DNA of 64,000 nucleotides from Calliopum simillimum (Eukaryota; Arthropoda; Insecta; Diptera; Lauxaniidae), in assembly GCA_951812925.1 (NCBI GenBank), contig OX638369.1:26120533-26184532 (forward strand), given 5' to 3'. Shown here piece by piece: positions 35,715 through 45,370 of the stretch. How positions within the stretch are numbered: position 1 is the first letter of the stretch; every line of letters starts with the position of its first letter. Below the pieces are notes generated by a model. The model saw only the letters and a list, made by a program, of their open reading frames with translations, was not told where the DNA came from and ran no database searches. Both the position numbers and the translations under genes were made by a program.

Positions 35715-38161
35715 CAGGGTTTGATCTGCTGACTATAAAATAGCTAAAGCAACGAAAATTTGCTGAACTGTGCTGCGTCAGTTATTACGTTTTACATTTT
35801 GGGCTTACTGCTTGCTGTGCTTTTTTTCAACGAACGAAGTCAAAGCAATTCAAGCAAGCACATTTTTGTTTTTGTGCTCTGCTATTGCTTTTGTTATTGA
35901 AAAAAGCAAAGTTTTAACCAAGCAAGCACAAACACGAAGCGAAGCGTAACTCCGTTTGTGCTTTTGCTTTTTATTTAACTCGGCTGTTTGAACTTCTGCT
36001 TTTCGCTGTACACAGCAGAAACAACTTTCAGGATTGCCACATGTTTTTTTTTTTTAAATTTGCTTAAACCATACATCTCAAAAAAATAAACTTAATTTTA
36101 GCCTTAAACCGCTTTGATAAACTTATAAAAAATCCAACACATTTTTTTAGGGTTGCCACCTGGTTTTTTTAATAAAATCAAAATTTTTTTCAATAAAATG
36201 CTTAAAATCATAATTTTCTCTCTATAAATTTGCATCTTGGGTCCAAAAATGACGAAACAAAAATTTAGGGTGGCCATATTAGGGTTGCCAGACGTTTTTT
36301 CGCAAAATTGCATTTCTTTGTTAACTTTCTTTATTGAATGTTAAAGAATCGACCCAAAAACTCATAGTAAATTTTTTGGGGTTGCCACCTGGTTTTTTTG
36401 ATAAAATCAAAATATTTTTCAATAAAATGCTTAAAATCATCATTTTCTCTCTATAAATTAACATCTTGAGTCCAAAAATAACGAAACAAAAATTCAGGGT
36501 TGCCATATTTGGGTTGCCAGACGTTTTTTCGCAAAATTGCATTTCTTTGTTAACTTTCTTTAATGAAAAGTTATAGGATCGACCCAAAAACTAATAGTAA
36601 ATTTTTAGGGTTGCCACCTGGTTTTTTTTAATAAATAAAAATTTTCTTCCAATAAATTCCTTAAATCAACATTTTCACTCTATAAATTAACATCTTGAGT
36701 AAAAAACAACGAAAAAAAAATTTAGGGTTGCCGTATTTTTTGTTCCGTTATTTTTGTCAATTTAAAGAGTGAAAATGTTGATTTAAGGAATTTATTGGAA
36801 GAAAATTTTGATTTTATAAAAAAACCAGGTGGCAAACCCAAAAAATTTACTATGAGTTTTTGGGTCGATTCTTTAACATTCAATAAAGAAAGTTAACAAA
36901 GAAAGGCAATTTTGCGAAAAAACGTCTGGCAACCCTAATATGGCAACCCTTAATTTTTGTTTCGTTATTTTTGGACTCAAGATCTTAATTTATAGAGAGA
37001 AAATGATGATTTTAAGCATTTCATTGAAAAAAATTTTGATTTTATTAAAAAAACCAGGTGGCAACCCCAAAAAATTTACTATGGGTTTTTGGGTCGATTC
37101 CTTAACATTCAATAAAGAAAGTTAGCAAAGAAACGCAATTTTGCGAAAAAACGTCTGGCAACCCTAATATGGCAACCCTAAATTTTTGTTTCGTCGTTTT
37201 TGGACCCAAGATGTCAATTTATAGAGAGAAAATGATGATTTTAAGCATTTCATTGAAAAAAATTTTGATTTTATTAAAAAAACCAGGTGGCAACCCCAAA
37301 AAATTTACTATGGGTTTTTGGGTCGATTCCTTAACATTCAATAAAGAAAGTTAACAAAGAAACGCAATTTTGCGAAAAAACGTCTGGCAACCCTAATATG
37401 GCAACCCTAAATTTTTGTTTCGTCGTTTTTGGACCCAAGATGTCAATTTATAGAGAGAAAATGATGATTTTAAGCATTTCATTGAAAAAAATTTTGATTT
37501 TATTAAAAAAACCAGGTGGCAACCCCAAAAAATTTACTATGGGTTTTTGGGTCGATTCCTTAACATTCAATAAAGAAAGTTAACAAAGAAACGCAATTTT
37601 GCGAAAAAACGTCTGGCAACCCTAATATGGCAACCCTAAATTTTTGTTTCGTCGTTTTTGGACCCAAGATGTCAATTTATAAAGAGAATATGATGATTTT
37701 TAGCAATTTATTGAAAAAGTTTTGATTTTATTAAAAAAATCAGGTGGCAACCCTAAAAAAATATGTTAGATTTTTTATAAGTTTATCTAAGCGGTTTAAG
37801 GCTAAAATTAATTTTTTTTTTTTTAAATGTATGGTTTAAGCTAATTTTACAAAATAAAACCAGGTGGCAACCTGAATGTTTTTGTATCCTTTTGCTATTG
37901 CTTCGTTCTCTTTCGAAAAGCATAGCGGCAGCGAAGCAAACATTTTGAAATTATCGACTTCAACTGTAGCAGCAAGCGATCGGATTTCGTAAAAGAGCTT
38001 CGGCTCTGCTGCTGCTTATGAATTGAAAAAACAGCACAGCACAGCAGACAGTTCGATTTTAAATTTGTGCTTCGACTGTAGTGCTGTGCTGCGTAATTTT
38101 TCTATAGTCGCAGCATAGCAAATCAATAGGCTAAAAAATAGCTCAGCAAAATCAAACCCTG
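35715..38161. mobile_element. 2.45-kb hAT-like non-autonomous element with perfect TSD
   Basis: The left end CAGGGTTTGATCTGCTG and the right end, read on minus as CAGGGTTTGATTTTGCTG, are inverted repeats of about 30 bp ending in CTATTTTTTAGC. They are flanked by the identical 8-bp duplication CAAAAAAC at 35,707-35,714 and 38,162-38,169. CAGGG-type termini with an 8-bp duplication are classic hAT. Subterminal DNA on both sides is rich in TGCTGTGCTGC, AGCAAGCAC and TGCTTTTGC words, possibly transposase-binding repeats. The middle is a compound palindrome of 229-bp units. No transposase is present, so mobility would need one supplied elsewhere. Confidence 0.85.
36106..37800. repeat. Inverted blocks of a 229-bp tandem repeat
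   Basis: The right block (about 36,740-37,757, plus orientation) has four full units spaced exactly 229 bp, with GGCAACCCTAATATGGCAAC at 36,928, 37,157, 37,386 and 37,615, and a partial fifth. The two middle units look identical. The left block (36,150-36,735) holds two full units and a partial in the opposite orientation. The blocks meet near 36,735. Both outer edges carry the same AAACCGCTTTGATAAACTTA sequence, inverted. Each unit contains AGGGTTGCCA/TGGCAACCCT several times. Short 61-residue frames recur with the unit and are artefacts. Confidence 0.9.
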
Positions 38162-38445
38162 CAAAAAACTCTTTACTAAAAAACAAAAGCGCACAACTTC
38201 AATTTTATCGATCAAAGTTTTGTTTTCGATGCAAGCTTGAAAATTTGTTTTTGCATGCTGTTCAATAGTACGTGTTTGATAGCTGTTATCATGCCAATGA
38301 CATTTTTTTTATTCTCTTTTATGCTTATTTTCGTAACAATTGGGGTCTTTTCTAACAAATTACAAAATATGGTTGATTTTCAAGCACATTGTTTTTTTTC
38401 ATTATGACGTCCAAGATTGGCGAAATCTCACACTGTGCGGCGGCG

Positions 38446-39480
38446 CAAAATGGGTTATCTTTCTGAATAAAATTTTCCATACCATTATGTAAAGAAATAA
38501 CCCATCAATTTCTTTCACACAAAATTCAATTCAAAAATTCTATTTTTACAGTTGTTTACAATATTCAAACGATGATGATATGACTAAATTCTTTATTTTC
38601 TTCAATAAAAAGTATTTCGAGTATTTTCTTAGCCATCACCACCACCACCCAGTAGAACCTTTGTACCAAATTTAGCTGTTAATGAGCTGTTTACGCCTTC
38701 ATGCATGTCACGTTATTCGGTTGATTGTTGATGTTTGATGCTGGTTCGGCTCCACTCTCTTCACATAATTCATGCTCTTACATTTGGGGTTTCTATATCT
38801 ATGTCTTTGCATTACTCGTACCGACCTACCGCTGTCATTGACACCCCAGCGATGTATTTAGATGATGATTCTTCTGCTTATGCAATGAAGCATTAAATGA
38901 TACATGAAAACTATTTAAGGTGACTGAGGTTTAATTGCGTTACACCGATTTATTGTTTATTTTGAGGTTAAAACTTGTGTCAAGCGTTTAGAATGTAGAC
39001 AACGCGTAGGCCATAAGTGATAATAAGTTAAGTACCTATGGTTGATTTCGAAAATTCGCAAAGAAAATATAAAAATATATATAAAACAGAACATACTATC
39101 GCTAGGATTTTAAATCATAATAAACAAATTATATTGTGTAAATTGCCCCCATTAAATACAAATGTTATTTCGTTCGAAATAATCTACTCCACAATATAAT
39201 CAGACCATTTGGCGCCCCAAAAAGCCCTTACCTAAAGTTTTATTAAGATTTGAAAAAAAAAAGAAACAAGAGAATAATAAACTATTTCTATAGAAAAAAG
39301 TTCTTATATTATAGGACTGTCAATAATATGTACAATAGACTGTAATCAAAATTCTTTTTTTTTGTACTGTTCATATCTCCTCTCAGTGAGCAGTAGAACG
39401 AAAATTTAACATTGCTGGAAAATTGTATCAGGCTATTAGCAGAAAGTAAGTTTTCTGATATATGCCAAAAAGTACTATTT
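38446..39480. other. AT-rich spacer
   Basis: Includes a CACCACCACC run near 38,637 and a moderately GC-rich patch at 38,640-38,850. No gene or repeat recognised. Confidence 0.35.
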
Positions 39481-39483
39481 GTA

Positions 39484-40370
39484 GGGTAAGGGAGGGAAAT
39501 ATGGACCACCAATCTTTCTTTTCTAAATTAAACTCAAAAAACATTAAATAAAACAATTAATTTTATGCCATTCATTAAAGAAAACAATTTACCTTTATTC
39601 TGATACGCTTTTAGATAAATATCTCATCAGGATAAAGAAAAAAAATTATAAAAACTGAAAATACTCAAAATGAAGATAAAAAAAAGTGTAGTGTTATATG
39701 GACTATATAGTACATATTGCCCCACATGTTTATTTGGTACAGAAGTTGCGTATAAAAATGTCACTTCCACATCCGGCACATTTTTCATGACTCCAAGAAC
39801 GTAAGATTACACATTCAACCCAAAATTCGCCGCGGCGATCTTCTGAGTAAAGGGTATTACATTATATGCATTTTTCATTTTTTTTCCTTTGTAGTTAACG
39901 AATTACAAATAATGACCATCAGAATCGTCATGAAAACTGCAGCTAGATTCCCCATCTGAAAAAGATGAGGCTTTTTTCTTTGGTGGTCCATATTATCCAC
40001 AGCACGTGTTGGTGAAATAAGTGGTTTTTTATCAAAAAGTCTTGTGGTTAATGAACTAATTTGTGCCCATAAATACTAAATAGTATTCACTGACTTTATA
40101 TAACTAAGCATTTATTTAAAAACGCGATGTCTTTAAAGTGAAATAATGAAATATACTCACTAGAAAAAAATTATCACTGATCTTTTTTTTTTTTACAAAA
40201 AACAACTTTACAGAAACATGCGACTTCACCGAACGCTAAAATTGCACTATTATAAGCTTTAGGTATTAGCGTTAAGTTTGAACATGAATAATGGTAAATC
40301 CTATGTACGCAGTGGAAAATAACCGTGTGGTCCATATTACCCACGTAGTCCATATTTCCCTCCCTTACCC
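39484..40370 (-). mobile_element. 887-bp pogo-like element with TA flanks
   Basis: Inverted ends of about 24 bp begin GGGTAAGGGAGGGAAATATG and are bordered by TA (39,482-39,483 and 40,371-40,372). GGTCCATATT/AATATGGACC words recur inside (about 39,983 and 40,328). It carries the tail of a transposase on the minus strand (39,730-39,985), so it is an internal deletion derivative of a larger autonomous element. TA duplication and the C-terminal zinc-finger fossil both fit the pogo branch of Tc1/mariner. Confidence 0.7.
39730..39985 (-). pseudogene. pogo/tigger-type transposase C-terminal fossil
   Basis: On minus, PPKKKASSFSDGESSC and then FHDDSDGHYL (about 39,985-39,910) form an acidic linker. 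This is followed by EDRRGEFWVECV, RSWSHEKCAGCG and DIFIRNFC, ending at a stop (39,730-39,732). The pattern of Cys pairs, WSHEKCAG and a final FxC resembles the PHD-like zinc-finger tail of insect pogo/jerky-type transposases. Stops between the two segments and loss of some Cys (Cys to Leu or Arg) show decay. The DDE core is absent. Confidence 0.6.
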
Positions 40371-40372
40371 TA

Positions 40373-40459
40373 CTACTTTTTTAGTATCACGATTAATAAA
40401 AACAGTTCATAGCTTACTTTTTAGATCTTCTAAAATATTGTTTCTGGAAAGAATATAAA
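40373..40459. other. Short spacer
   Basis: AT-rich sequence immediately right of the pogo-like element. No feature seen. Confidence 0.3.
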
Positions 40460-40960
40460 ACTACCCAACAAGAAATTAGTTCAGGAATTCCGGATTAGGA
40501 TCAGATCTGGATCAGGTATTCCTTAATACGGCCATCTGATCAGTTCCTCATCAGGATCTGATACCAAAAATCTTAATACGGTCCAAGTGCGTTGTTAAAA
40601 TCAGTATCGCATCAAATTTGCAGAACTAAATAAATATTCCATATCAAAACGACCACAGAAAGTTTTCTCAAACACATTTTAGGTGGTTATCATGTTTATA
40701 TCATAACAAATGCTACAAAATGTTTTAGGAAAGCGTTTTAAGGCCGAACGAAATAAAAAATAAATTTATATGGATATGATCCGATCCTCAATAATGATGA
40801 AGAAATATTCTGAAATATTCTGATCCGTTCCTGAAAACTTTATGGGATCCAGTTCAGGTGCGTTTCATATGAGGTGTGACGTCCTTGACTCGTTCCTGAT
40901 CATTCTTCAGGCAAGCCTGATCTGAATCGGATCTTAACTTGAACTTTATTATAGTTGGAG
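40460..40960. repeat. GATCAGGA-rich segment, possible element
   Basis: Words such as GGATCAGATCTGGATCAGG, TGATCAGTTCCTCATCAGGA, TGATCCGTTCCTGAAAAC and CTGATCATTCTTCAGG occur in both orientations, concentrated at the two sides of the segment. AGTTCAGG (40,480) and its inverted counterparts suggest weak terminal repeats. It may be a transposon with many subterminal motif copies. No coding sequence seen. Confidence 0.35.
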
Positions 40961-41689
40961 GTAAACGAATTTAATTTTTTTGACTATGACTATAGAAGTT
41001 TAGTATATTAAAAAAACTGTAACTTCTAATCCGGTATAGATACGACCTTTCAATTAAATTCATATCGATACGTCCAACGTAAAAGTTGGTAACTCGAAAA
41101 TCATAGTTTTTAATTATGATCATTTTTGTATTGTTTTCGTTTAAACAAGATAACCAAAAACAAAAATTGAATAAATACTTTTAAGATCCGTAGACAAAAT
41201 AAAGGTTTTTCGACTATTAAATCGTTGTCTATATTCCAAATTGATTTACAGAGATATTAACAATTTCAACTTATAGTTTGGATAAAAATTAATACATATG
41301 AGTTGTAACTCTATTCACCAACTAATGTTCCTTTTCAGCAACCAAATATTCCATGAGAAAAGTTGATAACTTAACTTGCCAACTACCAATAAAAAATATT
41401 TTACGGACATTACGTTGGTATGTAGGACTTACAACCACTGATTTTTAAAGAAAAATTATCTAATAACTTTGTAAGTTAAGTTACCAACGCAATTTGTCAT
41501 TTTTGTCCCGTGCATAAGTTAACAACTTAAGTTGCCAAAATTTTACATGGAGACCTCATTAAAATATACTTAGGTTGTAAGTTCAAAAATTGCTCCCAGC
41601 CCTTCAAATTTCAAGCTAAAGGTACCAAAATTTGACACAAGATATAGTCTAATACGCAGATTTCGAAAATTGTTGGATGTATCGATATG
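40961..41689. other. Spacer with GTTRGTAACTT/AAGTTACCAAC words
   Basis: GTTGGTAACT (41,086), AAGTTGATAACTTAACTTGC (41,361), TAAGTTACCAACG (41,476) and AAGTTAACAACTTAAGTTGC (41,516) recur in both orientations. This is probably a decayed repeat. No gene seen. Confidence 0.35.
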
Positions 41690-42132
41690 TAGTAATAAAG
41701 TACTAAAGTAGTACTGAATTTAGTACCTTTTATCAAATTCGAAAAAATTTATTTATATCATGGAAGATCAAAAAAATAGGTCATGGAGCGTATTTTATAA
41801 TTAAGTACTAAAGTCGTACTAAAATACTACAAAACTTAGCACTTTTTACCAAATTCGAATAAATATATTTATATCATGGACGAGTAGATCCTGGAGAGTT
41901 TTTTGTAATTTAGTACTAAATTTAGTACGCATTGCCAAATTCGAAAAAAATTTATATATATAATAGAAGTTCAAAGAAGAAGGTCATGGAGCTTTTTTGT
42001 AATTTATTTCTAAACTAGTACTTTTTACTAAATTCGAAAAAAAGATTATTTAAATGATGGAGCGTTTTTTGTAATTTAGTAATAAAATAGTACTAAATTT
42101 AATTCTTTTTGACAAATATGAAAAAATTTACC
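41690..42132. repeat. ~110-bp tandem array with TAGTACTAAA
   Basis: Four to five diverged units share TTTTTGTAATTTAGTACTAAA, an ACTTTTTACCAAATTCGAAA word and TTTATATCATGGA. Unit ends drift and the last unit is the most degenerate. Non-coding. Confidence 0.7.
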
Positions 42133-42254
42133 TTATGCTTAGCCCCATTCAGAATCTTTCCAAAAATGGACTGAAAATCGGATAAGACATATGGAAATTA
42201 TAGACAATTATAAAAATGATTGTTTGTCCGATTGTTACTAATTTTCCGCTTTCT

Positions 42255-43450
42255 GCCCCCTTTAAAATCCACAAACAAAAAATCTCAAAATTTTTGTTTG
42301 CCATTTTTATCTATTTGCTATGAAATGAAACGATATCCAAAATTTCAGCGAAATCGGAGAGCGTGTGGCAATTCTTGTTACGCCTGGAATGACTGAAATG
42401 TTTTCTCAAGTTTTTTGATTTGTTAAAAATTTTCTTTGCTTGAACTTTCCGATTTTAAGAGCTTAGCAGGAATCTTGATTTGTTAATTTCCGTAGAAAGG
42501 TCCCATACATTGTTTTCAAGGAATTCTGAAAATTTTGTTGATCCAGGACTATCATCTTGAATGTTGAATTGCTATTCACATGCTGACAAGATTCTATCTC
42601 GGTACAAATCAGATAAAAAACTCGACAACGGAAATGAATACATCAGGCACAGAGCATAAAACTAAAGATGGTCGACCATCAAGTCGTTGGAGTGAGTAGC
42701 AGATAATTCGGCCTTCGATAGACATCGTGGAAATAGTGATGAGCAAACCAAGACCAAGACCAAGACCATAACAGTCTTGGTCTTGGTCTTGTTCTTGCAC
42801 GTTGAATCTTGGTCTTGGTCTTGGTTTTGATATTGAGTCTTGGTCTTGCTCTTGTTCTTGCACATTGAGTCCTGGTCTCGGTCTTGGTCTTGGTCTTGAA
42901 AAAATTTCTAAGGATATTGAGTATTCAAAGTTATACAACCATATTTTTCCAAAGTGGTTGGGTTTTTAAGATGCCAAAATTTAAATTGAGAGATGATTTT
43001 ATCTTCGAAACGGGCGTGAAACACCTTTTAACTATAAATTACCAAGACTGAAAAGCAGTCTTGGTGTTGACGATTATCGTGAGCAAGATCAAGACCAAGA
43101 CCACAGCAGTCTTGGTCTTGGTCTTGCAAAACTATCGGCGTCTTGGTCTTGGTCTCGCAAAATTACCAAGACCAAGACCAAGACTAAATTTGCTCATCAC
43201 TACCGTAGAAATGATCGCTGGAATAAGATATAAATATATTAGTCGGGGAAATAAGAAGAGAAGGCACTTGCCGGAGGAAGTTTTGTGGAAGCCCTTTGCT
43301 TATGAAAAAGATAATGATACAAGAAGAAATTGAGATAGATCCATTCTATGTGTAACAAGAATTGCCACACTGAAGTTTTGTATATGGTTTCATGCCAAAA
43401 CCGATAAAAATTTGCAAAAAAAAAAATTTTTGTGGATTTTAAAAGGGGGC
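42255..43450. repeat. Inverted pair interrupted by a hAT-like MITE
   Basis: GCCCCCTTTAAAATCCACAAA (42,255) to GTGGCAATTCTTGTTACGCC (about 42,365-42,384) is matched by its complement between 43,340 and 43,450. The arms are about 120-140 bp with moderate divergence. The interior contains the MITE at 42,734-43,202, so the original palindromic element was roughly 720 bp. No coding sequence. Confidence 0.65.
42734..43202. mobile_element. hAT-like MITE, copy B, with (AAGACC)n arms
   Basis: Same ends as the 20,934 copy (TAGTGATGAGCAAA and its complement), the same hexamer arms and the same core words (ATATTGAGTATTCAAA, AAACGGGCGTGAAACA). Flanks CGTGGAAA (42,726-42,733) and CGTAGAAA (43,204-43,211) agree at 7 of 8 positions, offset by one base on the right. 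It is about 40 bp longer than copy A, mostly through extra hexamers on the left. No transposase. Confidence 0.8.
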
Positions 43451-44579
43451 GATAAATTTTAGATTTTTTGGAAAAATTTTTGCATTTTTAATATTTTTCA
43501 ATATATATTTCGACTTTCATATTTTTGAGTATTCCTTAGTCTATCGTTATATTTCGGCTTTAGATAATTCATTTTAAAAAAACAATTTTTCGTTTCAGTC
43601 TAATTAAGAACTTACCACATATGAAGATAAATCCATAAAAAGTATTTTCATATCTATTCGTATTTCTTTTTCATTTCACTAAAATGTTAAAACTTTTTTC
43701 TCAATTACTTTGTAATCTGTCAGCTGGATGTGATTCCAACAACAAGACCATAATAGCAACAACACTAGTGGTAGTGTAGAAACGGAACACATGGAGTCAA
43801 CACATGTGGCAAACGCGTGTGTGTGCTAAGGATATTCGAGTGCATATCTTTGGCCAACTAAGTATGATGAAAATCCCACATCTATTTGGGTCTTTTTTCA
43901 ACTACACGTACGCTACATATACCCACTGGGAGGCTGAAGATGTAAACACAAAGCGAAGGGAATAGAATATAAAACAAATTAACATCAATCGAAGCTTTGT
44001 GCATTCACGCATTGATTGCATGGACCAGCCAGCAGTTGGTTGGGATTATGTTGCTGCAAGGCCATAGTATACATAGTTGCTATACACTACATGGAGAGAA
44101 ATTTTTTGCCAAATTGCAAAATTATTTTTCAACTGCAGCAAGTAGTTTTTGGGATGGTTCTGTTGGTATTTTCGGCACATTTCTAATATATCGCTCATTT
44201 CCGGCAAGACTGTCATTACTCAAAAAACCAAAAAACTCAATGAAAATGTCTTTAGTTGTATCAATTTATTATATTTTCATTGATGAAAAACATGCAAATT
44301 GAGTTAAGTGGTTAATTTTACACTTTTAACAGGCCAGAAACAAACCCTCCTTTGAGTTATGACGTTCTCGTCGCAAAACAAATGATTTACGTGCATCACA
44401 AGTGAAATTATTTCAATTTTGCTAATAGGAAAAGCAAGTGTAATATCACCAGAAATTATCAAACACAGACTATTGACTTTGTTTTTCAACAATAATGTCA
44501 TAACTCAAAATTTTCTACTATTTGTGGAATTTAAGCGATATGCTCATTATAACGACAAGCGTACAACTAAGAAAAATAC
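43451..44579. other. AT-rich spacer
   Basis: No gene recognised. A GAGTTATGACGTTCTCG word at 44,355 is an outlying copy of the array that begins near 44,580. Confidence 0.35.
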
Positions 44580-44890
44580 TGGTGGTTATTTCTGCGTACT
44601 TACTCAAAAATTTTATTTTTTTTTTGAGTTATGACAGTCTTGTACCAAACAAGAAATATGATTATCGAAAGATTGTTGAATTGGCGGTAATTCCTGTGTA
44701 CTTAACTCGAAAATTAAATTTTTTTGAGTTATGACGTTCTTGCAGCAAACGCGTGATATGTACTATCGAAAGATCAATGTCACAACTTAATCATGAATTG
44801 GACATTCTACATTTAACTCAGAAATTTCATTTTTTTGAGTTATGACAGTCTTAAAGAAAACTATCGAAAGTTCAATGTCAATTTTTCGGT
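44580..44890. repeat. ~110-bp tandem array (TTTTTTGAGTTATGAC)
   Basis: TTTTTTGAGTTATGACAGTC or TTTTTTGAGTTATGACGTTC occurs at about 44,618, 44,721 and 44,832. Each is followed by a CTATCGAAAGAT-like word and preceded by CTTACTCAAAAATTT-like words. Three or four diverged units. Non-coding. Confidence 0.65.
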
Positions 44891-45035
44891 GATGTGATTT
44901 TTAGAAAAAATATTTCTCTATGTGCATGCTTGAGTCTGCTTATTCTCTTAAAGTTGATTTCCCACTTGGGTGCACTCAGACGAGATGAAAGTAAAAACTA
45001 AAACATAACACGCCTTCAAACGCTCCCCCAAAATA
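44891..45035. other. Short spacer
   Basis: No feature seen up to the retrotransposon target duplication. Confidence 0.3.
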
Positions 45036-45040
45036 TTTAT

Positions 45041-45217
45041 TGAAGTGTACTCGAGATGATTAAGACAAAAGAGAGAGAATGCTTTATTGAGCAGTAGTTT
45101 ATATACATATTTCTTAAGTACTAATAAACAGTGTTGCTTACTTTCTAAATAATATTAGGAGGTGTTCATACGTGTACTTTTAATCTGATTAAGGGCAAAG
45201 CACACTAGTATTCAACA
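45041..45217 (-). repeat. 3' LTR (177 bp)
   Basis: Identical by eye to the 5' LTR. The AATAAA signal lies at 45,083-45,088 on minus. It is bordered on the outside by the TTTAT target duplication and on the inside by the polypurine tract. Confidence 0.93.
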
Positions 45218-45228
45218 ACCCCTTTCTA
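45218..45228 (-). other. Polypurine tract
   Basis: On minus, AGAAAGGGG sits directly before the 3' LTR. This is where plus-strand DNA synthesis would be primed. Confidence 0.7.
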
Positions 45229-45370
45229 AAGATGATTATTTCTAAAAATTTTAAATAACATAGTCAAAATTAATTCATTTTACATTAATTCAAATTACTA
45301 TATCAGTTATGAAAACTAAAAATTAATTCAATTTCTTTTAAGTTACAGTATCAATTACAAAAACTAATTC

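Larger units (their letters stand above)
35090..38437. mobile_element. Outer hAT-like element, interrupted by another hAT-like element
   Basis: The ends read CACAGTGTGAGATTTTGCTA (35,090) and CACAGTGTGAGATTTCGCCA (minus from 38,437). The inverted repeat is about 33 bp and includes AATCT(A/T)GGACGTCA. Flanks ATGCGGCG (35,082-35,089) and CGGCGGCG (38,438-38,445) agree at 6 of 8 positions, a possible decayed 8-bp duplication. Removing the inner insertion (35,715-38,161 plus one 8-bp duplication) leaves about 890 bp with no transposase. hAT assignment rests on terminus and duplication length only. Confidence 0.6.

Noticed and set aside
36940..37583. Three consecutive, nearly identical 61-residue frames
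   Set aside because: They recur because the 229-bp unit recurs. Unit length is not a multiple of three, so each sits in a new frame and ends at once.
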